Shown piece after piece: positions 7,592-15,187 of a stretch of 26,764 nucleotides of DNA. How positions within the stretch are numbered: position 1 is the stretch's first letter; each line of letters starts with the position of its first letter. The stretch comes from PWND01 sp964601515 (GTDB lineage Bacteria > Bacteroidota > Bacteroidia > Bacteroidales > UBA7960): NCBI GenBank assembly GCA_964601515.1, contig CAZRNU010000030.1, positions 1-26,764 of the forward strand, in the 5' to 3' direction. A model generated the notes under the pieces. The model had not been told where the DNA came from. It saw only the letters and a list, made by a program, of their open reading frames with translations, and searched no databases. A program made the position numbers and the translations under genes.

Positions 7592-8707
7592 CTAAATACT
7601 TAGGCTGTAAAGAGCATATTCGTTAGTATATGAATAGTCGGTTCTTATGTATGCATTTACAAATGAATTGTCAGCAACTAATCCGCAAATGATTTTATTA
7701 TTATATTCAAGGGCATGCTTTGCCATCAAATATGCCTGAGCACCACCCAGTCCCAAGTGTTTTTTATCTCCTGATTGTATTATGCCCAGATATAATGCTA
7801 TTACGCTGCTAAATGAATTCCTATGCCATAAAAACTTAAGTTTCGACAATAGATTACTTTTTCCATTCATAGCTGCAATAGCCTTTAAAATATCGGGGAA
7901 TAAAAGCATATAACCTATTTCTTTTCCTTCGGGATCAATTGCAAATTTTGTGTATTCTTCCTTCAGAATGTTTTTTAATGGTCTAAACATCTCCATGAAA
8001 TCAGATTTGTCAATTGCATTGTACCCCGGAGCATGTTGAAAAGAGTCTGAAATAAGGTTGTGCAGAATAGATAGTTCATTATTGAAGTTGGAATAATCAA
8101 TTTTTCTAAAGCTGTAACCCATATTTATTGCTCGGTCGTACTTGGGTTTTACGCGTTTTAGGATGGTTTCTATTTGTTCTGTTTTATCAACAAAATATGA
8201 AGCCCATGTTTTAAATTTTGTAAATCCATATTTGATAAAAAAGTCATTATAATATGGCTTATTATAAGGCTCCTTAAAGAAAGGCATTTTATCAAAACCC
8301 TTTGTCATAAATCGATTTGCCATCCATAAACTACCCGACATTGGCCCCCAAACAGTATTTGCTCCATTATCTTTAAGCCACTTTACGGCATAATTCATCA
8401 GCTCCGAAAATCCTTCAAAATCATATTCACATTCAAAAAATCCAACTGTACCCAGATGTCCATTGTCAATTTCAATTTTTGGATTAACAAATGCTATCAA
8501 TCTTCCAATAACCTTGTCATTTTTAAATAAAATAAAGTTGTTATGCTTTAGAAACTTTGTTCCATGATAGGTGCCTTTAAGCACCATATATACTTCATCT
8601 TTAAAAGCGGGGGAGTATTTATTATCCTTTTTGTAAAGCTCAGAAGGGAGTTTTACAAACTCTTTTTCAAAAATGTGGTGTTTTATAAAGGACTCAACTT
8701 TATACAT
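7592..8707 (-). CDS. YghO-like GNAT-fold acyltransferase
   Basis: A 371-residue cytoplasmic protein of the large two-domain GNAT type related to Escherichia coli YghO. The diagnostic stretch is WGPMSGS at 120-126, then KGFDKMPFF and EPYNKPYYNDFFIKYGF at 146-162. A second GNAT-like half follows, with a GLGGAQAYLMAKHAL segment near the C-terminus. Members of this family are often uncharacterised; acyl transfer to an amine is inferred from the fold. I start at the ATG at 8707 (MYKVESF), which overlaps the end of the preceding reading frame by 8 bases, a sign of translational coupling; a start at 8728 would deepen the overlap. The operon setting suggests a lipid or envelope substrate. Confidence 0.78.
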   Translation of the reverse strand: MYKVESFIKHHIFEKEFVKLPSELYKKDNKYSPAFKDEVYMVLKGTYHGTKFLKHNNFILFKNDKVIGRLIAFVNPKIEIDNGHLGTVGFFECEYDFEGFSELMNYAVKWLKDNGANTVWGPMSGSLWMANRFMTKGFDKMPFFKEPYNKPYYNDFFIKYGFTKFKTWASYFVDKTEQIETILKRVKPKYDRAINMGYSFRKIDYSNFNNELSILHNLISDSFQHAPGYNAIDKSDFMEMFRPLKNILKEEYTKFAIDPEGKEIGYMLLFPDILKAIAAMNGKSNLLSKLKFLWHRNSFSSVIALYLGIIQSGDKKHLGLGGAQAYLMAKHALEYNNKIICGLVADNSFVNAYIRTDYSYTNEYALYSLSI

Positions 8708-9989
8708 TTTTACTGATTTTAAAATCAATCAGACTAATAAAAGCAATCCATAAAAATGGCAATGCAAATATTTTATATCTCACCAAACTGCCATAAATAG
8801 GAGCAGTCATGCCTACGAATGTAAATGTTACAACTACAAAAGCGATGCAAAACAAAACAAATGAATTAAAGTGTTTTTTTAGTAAGGCTGAAATTATAAT
8901 GTACAAAACAAAAGCCCAAATCATTATATTCTCAAGAGCAGCAAATAATACTATAATTGAATTTCCATCAAAAATATGCGGTCTGGTTAGAGTATTCCAA
9001 AATCCTAAAGGGATAAAGCTAAATCATGAAAGTAAGTTTGTCTGCATTAATTTTTGAGAAATCAGGCTTCCGGCTTCTACTTCTATTGCAAACCTTACAA
9101 AATTGTTTTGTTTTTCTGCAATAATGTACAATGGACTATAACCAAGGTAAAAATATCCTAGTGCAAACAGAGATGCAACCCATATTGAAAAAATTCCGGC
9201 ATATAATCCTACTGCTGAAAAGTTTGATTTCTTTTTAAAAATATAAAATGTTGCAAGAAGCGGAATTATTAGAATTAAAACATATGCCTTCATAAACATC
9301 AATAGAGCAACCGACAGTATTAAGGCAACAAAATGTCTGATTCTTCTTTTTTTGTGCGATATTATTACATCCAGATTCAAAAGGAATATGCCTAAGGCAA
9401 ACAGCAAAATGTTCTCTTTTAATATTCCTGAACTCCAGAATAAAAGAGATGGGAATAGCAATACTCCCCAAAATGCCAGATAAGATTTGTTTTCGTTAAT
9501 TTTATTTTTAAAAAATTTCACTAACCCAATAAGCCCAACAAGTGAAAGGAAGTTGGCAGCAACGAGATGCACTTTAATATTTCCGCCTGAAATTACACCC
9601 AAAATTGCATTAAATCTTATAATAATCCTGTTGTCGTTATACACATGTTCATCCCATGGCCTGAACCATCCAACCATTTGAGAATAGTATTCATTAAGAT
9701 GTTCTGAACTTCCGTTAATTCCTGTAATCATGCTAAAGAAATCGGCAGGAGATTTCCATAACGCATCTTTAATAATCATTCCATCATTGAAATATTTAAA
9801 AACATCGGCAGTTTCAACATCATAATAATTGCTGTAAATATGAAGCAAAGCAAATCCGCTTAGGCATTTAATAAAAAATGCCGCAATGATATGATAGAAT
9901 TTAATTTTTGGAATGTCTTGAAAGAATGGCGAGAATTTTATTATCAGGCCAAATATCAGAAATGTTATTATAACTGCAAAAAAGCTCAA
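8700..9989 (-). pseudogene. Multi-membrane GT-C-like protein, interrupted by an in-frame TGA
   Basis: A frame of 430 codons is split by one TGA at 9024-9026. The first part (9989-9024) encodes 321 residues with many membrane helices and the segments SGILKEN and GWFRPWDEHVYND. After the stop the same frame continues without a break through FSFIPLGFWNTL, TRPHIFDGN and two more membrane helices to a TAA at 8700. The join looks like one protein, so this is a single nonsense mutation (for example TGG to TGA) or a sequence error. The topology and the loop with conserved W, D and E residues resemble membrane glycosyltransferases of the GT-C or polymerase type, but I do not recognise a specific family. 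The start is a TTG at 9989; no ATG lies nearby. It is the first gene of the operon. Confidence 0.82.
9024..9026 (-). other. In-frame premature stop codon (TGA)
   Basis: The plus strand TCA reads as TGA on the minus strand, between serine and phenylalanine codons of the membrane protein frame. TGA is used as a genuine stop elsewhere in the window (ftsY at 20354-20356, the coiled-coil gene at 22926-22928), so this is not a genetic-code effect. Confidence 0.9.
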
Positions 9990-10019
9990 TTCTTTTGTTT
10001 TTAATATTTATTTGTAATG

Positions 10020-10027
10020 CAAAAATA
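10020..10027 (-). promoter_or_regulatory. Probable -7 element for the five-gene lipid-like operon
   Basis: The minus strand reads TATTTTTG, a consensus -7 box, 31 bases before the TTG start at 9989. The -33 position does not match TTTG, so this is a half-site only. Confidence 0.45.
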
Positions 10028-10120
10028 AAGCATTTATAGGTAATTCGCAGCTTATTATTTTTATGAATCTATTGTTTTTAACATTTGTGGAAAAATAAAG
10101 CAAACTGAGTTAATATTTAT

Positions 10121-10151
10121 TTTCATGGGCTAAATGCTTTGTGTATTTTTG
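10121..10151 (+). promoter_or_regulatory. Bacteroidota-type promoter of purL
   Basis: TTTC at 10121-10124 is followed after exactly 19 bases by TATTTTTG at 10144-10151, one mismatch from TTTG-N19-TAnnTTTG. The -7 box lies 27 bases before the ATG at 10178 and overlaps the upstream in-frame start at 10139, which decides the start in favour of 10178. Confidence 0.65.
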
Positions 10152-10177
10152 CCGAAACTTTTTACGACAATATATTT

Positions 10178-12418
10178 ATGGAAAATACAACCTATAATAA
10201 GCCTGCAACTTTAGAAATAGCTAAAGAACTCGGTTTGCTGCCAGAGGAATTTGAAAAGATTAAACAGTTTCTTGGCAGAACGCCTAATTTTACGGAAATT
10301 AGTGTTTACTCCGTTATGTGGTCGGAGCATTGTTCTTACAAGAATTCAATAAAATGGCTTAAAACTTTGCCTCGCAAAGGGCCGCATCTTTTAGCAGAAG
10401 CCGGTGAAGAAAATGCAGGTTTGGTAGATGTTGGTGATAATATTGCCTGTGCATTTAAGATAGAATCTCATAATCACCCATCTGCGCTCGAACCATATCA
10501 GGGCGCAGCAACAGGGGTAGGTGGTATTAACAGGGATATTTTTACAATGGGTGCAAGACCAATTGCTCAACTTAATTCATTGAGATTTGGGAATCCAACG
10601 CTCGAGCGCACAAAGTGGTTGCTAAAAGGTGTTGTAAAAGGTATTGGCGATTATGGTAATGCATTTGGAGTGCCGGTGGTTGCCGGTGAAGTTTATTTCG
10701 ACGATTGTTATAATACAAACCCATTGGTTAACGCAATGTCGGTTGGAGTTGTGAAGAAAGGAAATACAATTTCCGCAATTTCTTATGGAGTTGGCAATCC
10801 GGTGTTTATTGTTGGTTCTTCAACAGGTAAGGATGGTATTCACGGAGCTACTTTCGCATCTGAAGATATTACTGAATCATCTGCAGACAAAATTCCTGCA
10901 GTGCAGGTTGGTGACCCTTTCCAGGAAAAACTATTGCTTGAGGCAACTCTCGAGGTAATTAAAACAGGTGCAGTTGTTGGTATGCAAGACATGGGTGCTG
11001 CAGGTATTACATGCTCAACGAGCGAAATGTCGGCAAAAGGTAAGCACGGAATGATTATTCATTTGGATAAAGTTCCTATGCGTCAGAAGAATATGCAGCC
11101 GTTTGAAATTCTGCTTTCCGAATCTCAGGAAAGAATGTTGATAGTAGTGCATAAGGGTAGGGAAGAAGAGGTTTTTAAAGTTTTTGAAAAATGGGATTTG
11201 AATTGTGTTCAGATTGGTGAAGTTATTGAAGGCGACATTCTGAAATATTATATGCACGGTGAACTTGTTGCTGAAGTTCCTGCAGATTCTTTAGTGCTGG
11301 GTGGTGGAGCTCCTGTGTATGACAGAGAGTATAAAGAACCTGCATACTACAAACAAACTAAGCAGTTTAATATAGATACCATCCAACAACCTAAAGACTA
11401 CAAAGAGGTTGCTGAGTTTTTGCTTGGCAAACACAGCATAGCTTCTAAAAAATGGATTATTGAGCAGTACGACACAATGGTTGGCACAAAAAATCAGGCA
11501 ACCAATGTACCTGCAGCAGCAGGCGTTGTAAATCTTAAAGGCACCGACAAGGCATTGGCAATGTCGGTAGATTGTAATAGCCGCTATGTGTTTGCCGACC
11601 CTGAAACAGGTTGTGCAATAGCGGTGGCAGAAAGCGCCAGAAATATTGTTTGCAGCGGCGGAGTGCCTTGTGCTGTTACCAACTGTTTGAATTTTGGCAA
11701 CCCATACAACCCTGAAGTATATTGGCAATTTGTGGGAGCAATAAACGGAATGAGAAAAGCATGCGAGAAGTTTGAAACACCTGTAACAGGCGGAAACGTT
11801 AGTTTCTATAATCAGGCTTCGATGGGTGGAGTAGTTGAACCGGTTTATCCAACGCCTACTATTGGGATGCTTGGAGTATTGCCCGATAAAAAGTTTTTAA
11901 CAGGAATTGGCTTTAAGAAACCCGGACATCACATATATATGATAGGGCAATCTCACAATGATATCAACTGTTCTGAGTATTTATATTCATATCATAAAGT
12001 GAAGCTATCTCCGGCTCCTGTGTTTAATCTTGATGAGGAACATAAAGTTCAGCAATTAGTTACTGAGCTAATCCAAAGCGGAGTAGTAGAATCTTGTAAT
12101 GATGTTTCCGACGGAGGATTGTTTGTAACGCTGTTTGAAAGCGGACATGTAAACAAGTTAGGTTTCGAGATAAGTTGCGACGATTCAATAAGAAAGGATG
12201 CATTTTTGTTTGGGGAATCTCAAAGCAGAGTGGTAATTTCACTTGATAGCGAACAGGAAGAGCTTTTTGTTGAGATTATGACCAAGTCTGATGTTGACTT
12301 CACCTACCTCGGAGAAGTAACAGAAAAAGACGTAATTGTTGATGGTGAAAGTTTTGGAAACATCCAGCATTTAGGAAATATCTATGAAAGTGTTATCCCA
12401 AAAATGATGGGAGAGTAG
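10178..12418 (+). CDS. purL: Phosphoribosylformylglycinamidine synthase, small-type PurL
   Basis: PurL catalyses the fourth step of purine synthesis, ATP- and glutamine-dependent conversion of FGAR to FGAM. The 746-residue product matches the small (Bacillus-type) subunit, with the SHNHPS motif and GAATGVGG segment in the N-terminal half, DMGAAGI in the middle and NVSFYNQ and VSDGGL in the C-terminal half. It lacks the glutaminase domain of the large single-chain enzyme of about 1,200-1,300 residues, so it needs separate PurS and PurQ, neither of which is in this window. The ATG at 10178 is set by the promoter. The gene stands alone and converges with the M13 peptidase gene. Confidence 0.96.
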   Translation: MENTTYNKPATLEIAKELGLLPEEFEKIKQFLGRTPNFTEISVYSVMWSEHCSYKNSIKWLKTLPRKGPHLLAEAGEENAGLVDVGDNIACAFKIESHNHPSALEPYQGAATGVGGINRDIFTMGARPIAQLNSLRFGNPTLERTKWLLKGVVKGIGDYGNAFGVPVVAGEVYFDDCYNTNPLVNAMSVGVVKKGNTISAISYGVGNPVFIVGSSTGKDGIHGATFASEDITESSADKIPAVQVGDPFQEKLLLEATLEVIKTGAVVGMQDMGAAGITCSTSEMSAKGKHGMIIHLDKVPMRQKNMQPFEILLSESQERMLIVVHKGREEEVFKVFEKWDLNCVQIGEVIEGDILKYYMHGELVAEVPADSLVLGGGAPVYDREYKEPAYYKQTKQFNIDTIQQPKDYKEVAEFLLGKHSIASKKWIIEQYDTMVGTKNQATNVPAAAGVVNLKGTDKALAMSVDCNSRYVFADPETGCAIAVAESARNIVCSGGVPCAVTNCLNFGNPYNPEVYWQFVGAINGMRKACEKFETPVTGGNVSFYNQASMGGVVEPVYPTPTIGMLGVLPDKKFLTGIGFKKPGHHIYMIGQSHNDINCSEYLYSYHKVKLSPAPVFNLDEEHKVQQLVTELIQSGVVESCNDVSDGGLFVTLFESGHVNKLGFEISCDDSIRKDAFLFGESQSRVVISLDSEQEELFVEIMTKSDVDFTYLGEVTEKDVIVDGESFGNIQHLGNIYESVIPKMMGE

Positions 12419-12432
12419 AGGATTTGTGTAAA

Positions 12433-12470
12433 TAAAAAAAAAGACTCGCAAATTTGCGAGTCTTTTTTTT
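12433..12470. terminator. Bidirectional terminator between purL and the M13 peptidase gene
   Basis: A perfect palindrome with stem GACTCGCA/TGCGAGTC (12443-12450 and 12455-12462) has a long A-run to the left and an eight-base T-run to the right. It serves both convergent genes. The outer T-run reaches 12470, into the TAA stop codon of the M13 peptidase gene. Confidence 0.93.
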
Positions 12471-14496
12471 ACCATATCCTGGCTCTATGGTTTTCGGGGA
12501 TAAATCTTGCAGCGTTTTCGGGTATGTTAAAATGCTCGTAAAAGCTGCTGAGATTATAAACAATTCCATTTACTCTGGCTTCTCCCGGAGAGTGTGGTCC
12601 TTCTTTTAGCTGCTTCATAAGTTGCTCATCACGGATATTATTTCTCCAAACCTGAGCATATGAAATAAAGAACCTCTGTTCAGGAGTAAACCCATCAATT
12701 AATCCCGGGTGCTCGCTTCTTTCCAGCTTAAGCTTTAATGCAGAAAACGAAATATTTAATCCGCCAAGGTCTGCTATGTTTTCACCTAAGCTTAATCTTC
12801 CATCTATCGTGAGACTATCGAGCATTACATAATTATTGTATTGTTCAATTAATACTTCAGCTTTTTCTTTAAATCTGTTTGCATCTTCAGCTGTCCACCA
12901 ATCTCTTAGTGTTCCGTCGGCATCGTAGTTTCTGCCCTGGTCGTCAAATCCATGCGTCATTTCATGTCCGATTACCATTCCTATTGCTCCGAAATTCACT
13001 GCATCATCTCCGTTCATATAAAAGAATGGAGGTTGAAGTATTGCAGCTGGAAATACAATCTCATTCATAGATGAACTGTAGTATGCATTTACAGTTTGTG
13101 CATTCATAAACCATTTGCTTCTATCCACAGGTTTGCCAATCTCAGCAAGATTTCTTTTTATGTTAAACTCTCTTGCAGCTAAAACATTTAAAACGTATGC
13201 CTGATCATTAATATCAAGTTCTGAATAGTCGGTCCAATTGTCAGGATATCCAATTTTAACATTCATGGTAGTAAGCTTGGTATGCGCTTTCTGTTTTGTT
13301 TCTTCGCTCATCCAGTCTAATTGTCCAATTCTAATCATAAAAGCTTCTCTCAAATACTCAACCAGTTCTTCCATTCTGGATTTTGCTTCGGCAGGGAAGA
13401 ACTCCGCCACATACTCCTGCCCTAAAGCTTCTCCAATGCTTCCGTTTATTGTTGATAATACTCTTTTCCATCTCTCCTGCAATTTTTGGCTGCCCGACAT
13501 AACTTTGCCGTAAAATTCAAAAGTTGCATTTTCAAAATTATCGCCCAAATAGGCTGCAGAGTTGCGAATAATATTCCATTCAAGGTAGTTCTTTAATGCA
13601 TCCAAGTTTTCTTTTTTTATTAACTCGGAATACTTATTAATAAAATCAGGCATTGCAACATTCAAATCTTCTATTGCAATGTTTCTTTCGGAAAAATATA
13701 AATCCCAGTTAAATCCCGAATTATTCTTTTTTAATTCTTTAACTGTCATTTTGTTATAAGTTGCGTAGGGATTTCTTCTTTCATGCCTAGTCATTGATGC
13801 ATCTGCAAGAAATGTCTCAATTCGCATTATATCATCAACCTTCGTATAAATAGCTTCATCATCATATCCTGAAAGTCGCAATAAATCAACAATCATTTGC
13901 TTGTAAGCATTTTTTATTGCAACAGTTCGGCTGTCGTCATTTAAGTAATAATCTCTGTCCGACATACCTAAACCTGCCTGAGAAATGCTCGCAATCATCA
14001 TTTCTGTATTTTTTCTGTCTTGAGTACTGGATAGTCCGAAAAATGGCCTGAAACCTAAATTATGAAGTTCAGCAATTATTTTCGCCATACAATCTGCCGA
14101 TTTTACCTGCCATACTTTTTCAAGAAGTGGTTTAAGTGGCTCTATGCCTTGCTGGTTGAGGGTTTCAATATCCATTCCGCTGTGATATAAATCTCTAACT
14201 TTCTGCCTGTTAGAACCATAACCGGCAGATTTGTCGTTTTCTATCTTTTGTAGCAAGGATTTTAATCTGTCATCATTAAGCTGTTCAACTTCTTCAAATG
14301 CACCATATCTGCTGTATTCTTCGGGAATTGGATTGTTTTTCAGCCAATTGCCGTTTGCATATCTGAAAAAATCATCACCCGGACAAACACTTTTATCCAT
14401 GTTGCTTAGATTTATTGGATTGCACTCTTTTTTGCTTTCACAGGATGTAATTAACATTGGCAAAACAATGATAAAAAGAAATTTTACTCTATTCAT
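12469..14496 (-). CDS. pepO: M13 family metallopeptidase (neprilysin/PepO-like), lipoprotein
   Basis: A zinc endopeptidase of the neprilysin family that cuts oligopeptides outside the cytoplasm. The 675-residue product begins with a lipoprotein signal ending ITSC (lipobox Cys at about residue 19), so it is membrane-anchored. The conserved N-terminal segment PGDDFFRYANGNW is present. The catalytic HEMTH motif lies at residues 511-515, followed by GENIADLGG carrying the third zinc ligand. It ends in RIW, the usual C-terminal tryptophan of the family, so it is full length. It has its own upstream region on the minus strand, but I found no consensus -7 box there. Confidence 0.95.
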   Translation of the reverse strand: MNRVKFLFIIVLPMLITSCESKKECNPINLSNMDKSVCPGDDFFRYANGNWLKNNPIPEEYSRYGAFEEVEQLNDDRLKSLLQKIENDKSAGYGSNRQKVRDLYHSGMDIETLNQQGIEPLKPLLEKVWQVKSADCMAKIIAELHNLGFRPFFGLSSTQDRKNTEMMIASISQAGLGMSDRDYYLNDDSRTVAIKNAYKQMIVDLLRLSGYDDEAIYTKVDDIMRIETFLADASMTRHERRNPYATYNKMTVKELKKNNSGFNWDLYFSERNIAIEDLNVAMPDFINKYSELIKKENLDALKNYLEWNIIRNSAAYLGDNFENATFEFYGKVMSGSQKLQERWKRVLSTINGSIGEALGQEYVAEFFPAEAKSRMEELVEYLREAFMIRIGQLDWMSEETKQKAHTKLTTMNVKIGYPDNWTDYSELDINDQAYVLNVLAAREFNIKRNLAEIGKPVDRSKWFMNAQTVNAYYSSSMNEIVFPAAILQPPFFYMNGDDAVNFGAIGMVIGHEMTHGFDDQGRNYDADGTLRDWWTAEDANRFKEKAEVLIEQYNNYVMLDSLTIDGRLSLGENIADLGGLNISFSALKLKLERSEHPGLIDGFTPEQRFFISYAQVWRNNIRDEQLMKQLKEGPHSPGEARVNGIVYNLSSFYEHFNIPENAARFIPENHRARIW

Positions 14497-14671
14497 AATA
14501 AATGGTTTTTGTTATGAAGATAATACGAAGACTAAATTATGTCTTTCTTTTAAATACACTAATAAAACGATGTATGTTTTAGTTTTTTTTGTGAGAATGC
14601 TTGATTTTATTAGCATTTTTTTAGTTTTGACGGAAAAATGATGTAAGTAGTATTGTTAATATTTGTAATTT

Positions 14672-14720
14672 AGTCGGCAGTTGAAAGTGGAAAGTGGGCA
14701 GTCTAAAGTGGATAGTAAGT
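14672..14720. repeat. Degenerate AGT-anchored heptamer array
   Basis: Seven consecutive 7-base units each begin with AGT, for example AGTCGGC, AGTTGAA, AGTGGAA and AGTCTAA. The first two share AGTCGGCAGTTG with the recF-side array at 47-123 read on the opposite strand. It lies just before the DUF454 gene, between two divergent genes, and contains the false start at 14694. Confidence 0.8.
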
Positions 14721-14729
14721 GTTAATAAT

Positions 14730-15140
14730 GTGAAAGAGAATTCGGAATTAAATTTTGGGAAGAAGTTAAAGCCATGGCAGCGTAATCTGTACAGAATTGC
14801 AGGTACACTATCTTTTGGATTGGGAATGTTGGGAATAGTATTGCCATTGTTGCCAACAACTCCTTTTTTGTTATTAGCTGTATATTGTTATGCAAGAAGT
14901 TCTGAAAAGCTATATTTCTGGCTTTTAAATCATAAAGTTTTTGGTGAGTACATTAAAAATTATCGTGAAAAAAAGGGAATTCCTCTAAAACTTAAAATTT
15001 GGGTTTTGTCATTATTATGGCTTACTATCAGCTATTCTGCATTTTTTGTTGTTGGATTGATATGGGTTAGAATATTGTTGTTGTTAATTGCAACCGGAGT
15101 TACTATTCATATTTTTAAAATACCTACATATAAAAAATAA
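14730..15140 (+). CDS. DUF454 (YbaN-like) inner membrane protein
   Basis: A small membrane protein of the DUF454 family (Pfam PF04304), of unknown function. The 136-residue product carries the family signature: a first helix with LGMLGIVLPLLPTTPF, then a CYARSSEKLYFWLLNH loop, GEYIKNYREKKGIPLKLK, and two more helices. I place the start at the GTG at 14730 (MKENSELNFGKKLK) because the longer reading from 14694 begins inside the heptamer repeat. The SpoIIE-type gene follows after 47 bases but has its own -7 box. Confidence 0.88.
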   Translation: MKENSELNFGKKLKPWQRNLYRIAGTLSFGLGMLGIVLPLLPTTPFLLLAVYCYARSSEKLYFWLLNHKVFGEYIKNYREKKGIPLKLKIWVLSLLWLTISYSAFFVVGLIWVRILLLLIATGVTIHIFKIPTYKK

Positions 15141-15141
15141 C

Positions 15142-15149
15142 TATATTTG
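15142..15149 (+). promoter_or_regulatory. Probable -7 element for the YfiR-SpoIIE gene
   Basis: TATATTTG matches the -7 consensus in all positions and sits 39 bases before the ATG, directly after the stop of the DUF454 gene. No TTTG stands 19 bases upstream. Confidence 0.5.
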
Positions 15150-15187
15150 TCGGAATTAAGCTTGTTTTGCATTAATAAAACTGATTT

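Noticed and set aside
9024..9026. TGA read as selenocysteine or tryptophan
   Set aside because: TGA ends several genuine genes here (ftsY, the 77-residue repeat gene), and the S-TGA-F context lies in a membrane protein without a redox motif. A nonsense mutation or sequence error is simpler.
10139..10177. Longer N-terminus of PurL from 10139
   Set aside because: It overlaps the -7 promoter box at 10144-10151, and the extra residues do not resemble PurL. The ATG at 10178 is used.
11291..11728. Antisense open frame of 145 residues inside purL
   Set aside because: It is on the opposite strand of a well-conserved gene, its product is cysteine- and histidine-rich without a recognisable pattern, and it has no promoter or spacing of its own.
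14231..14641. Open frame of 136 residues overlapping the start of the M13 peptidase gene
   Set aside because: It lies mostly antisense to the peptidase coding region and the composition looks like a frame shadow.
14694..14729. Start of the DUF454 gene at the GTG at 14694
   Set aside because: It lies inside the degenerate heptamer repeat, and the extra 12 residues have no family support. The GTG at 14730 is preferred, although this start is uncertain.
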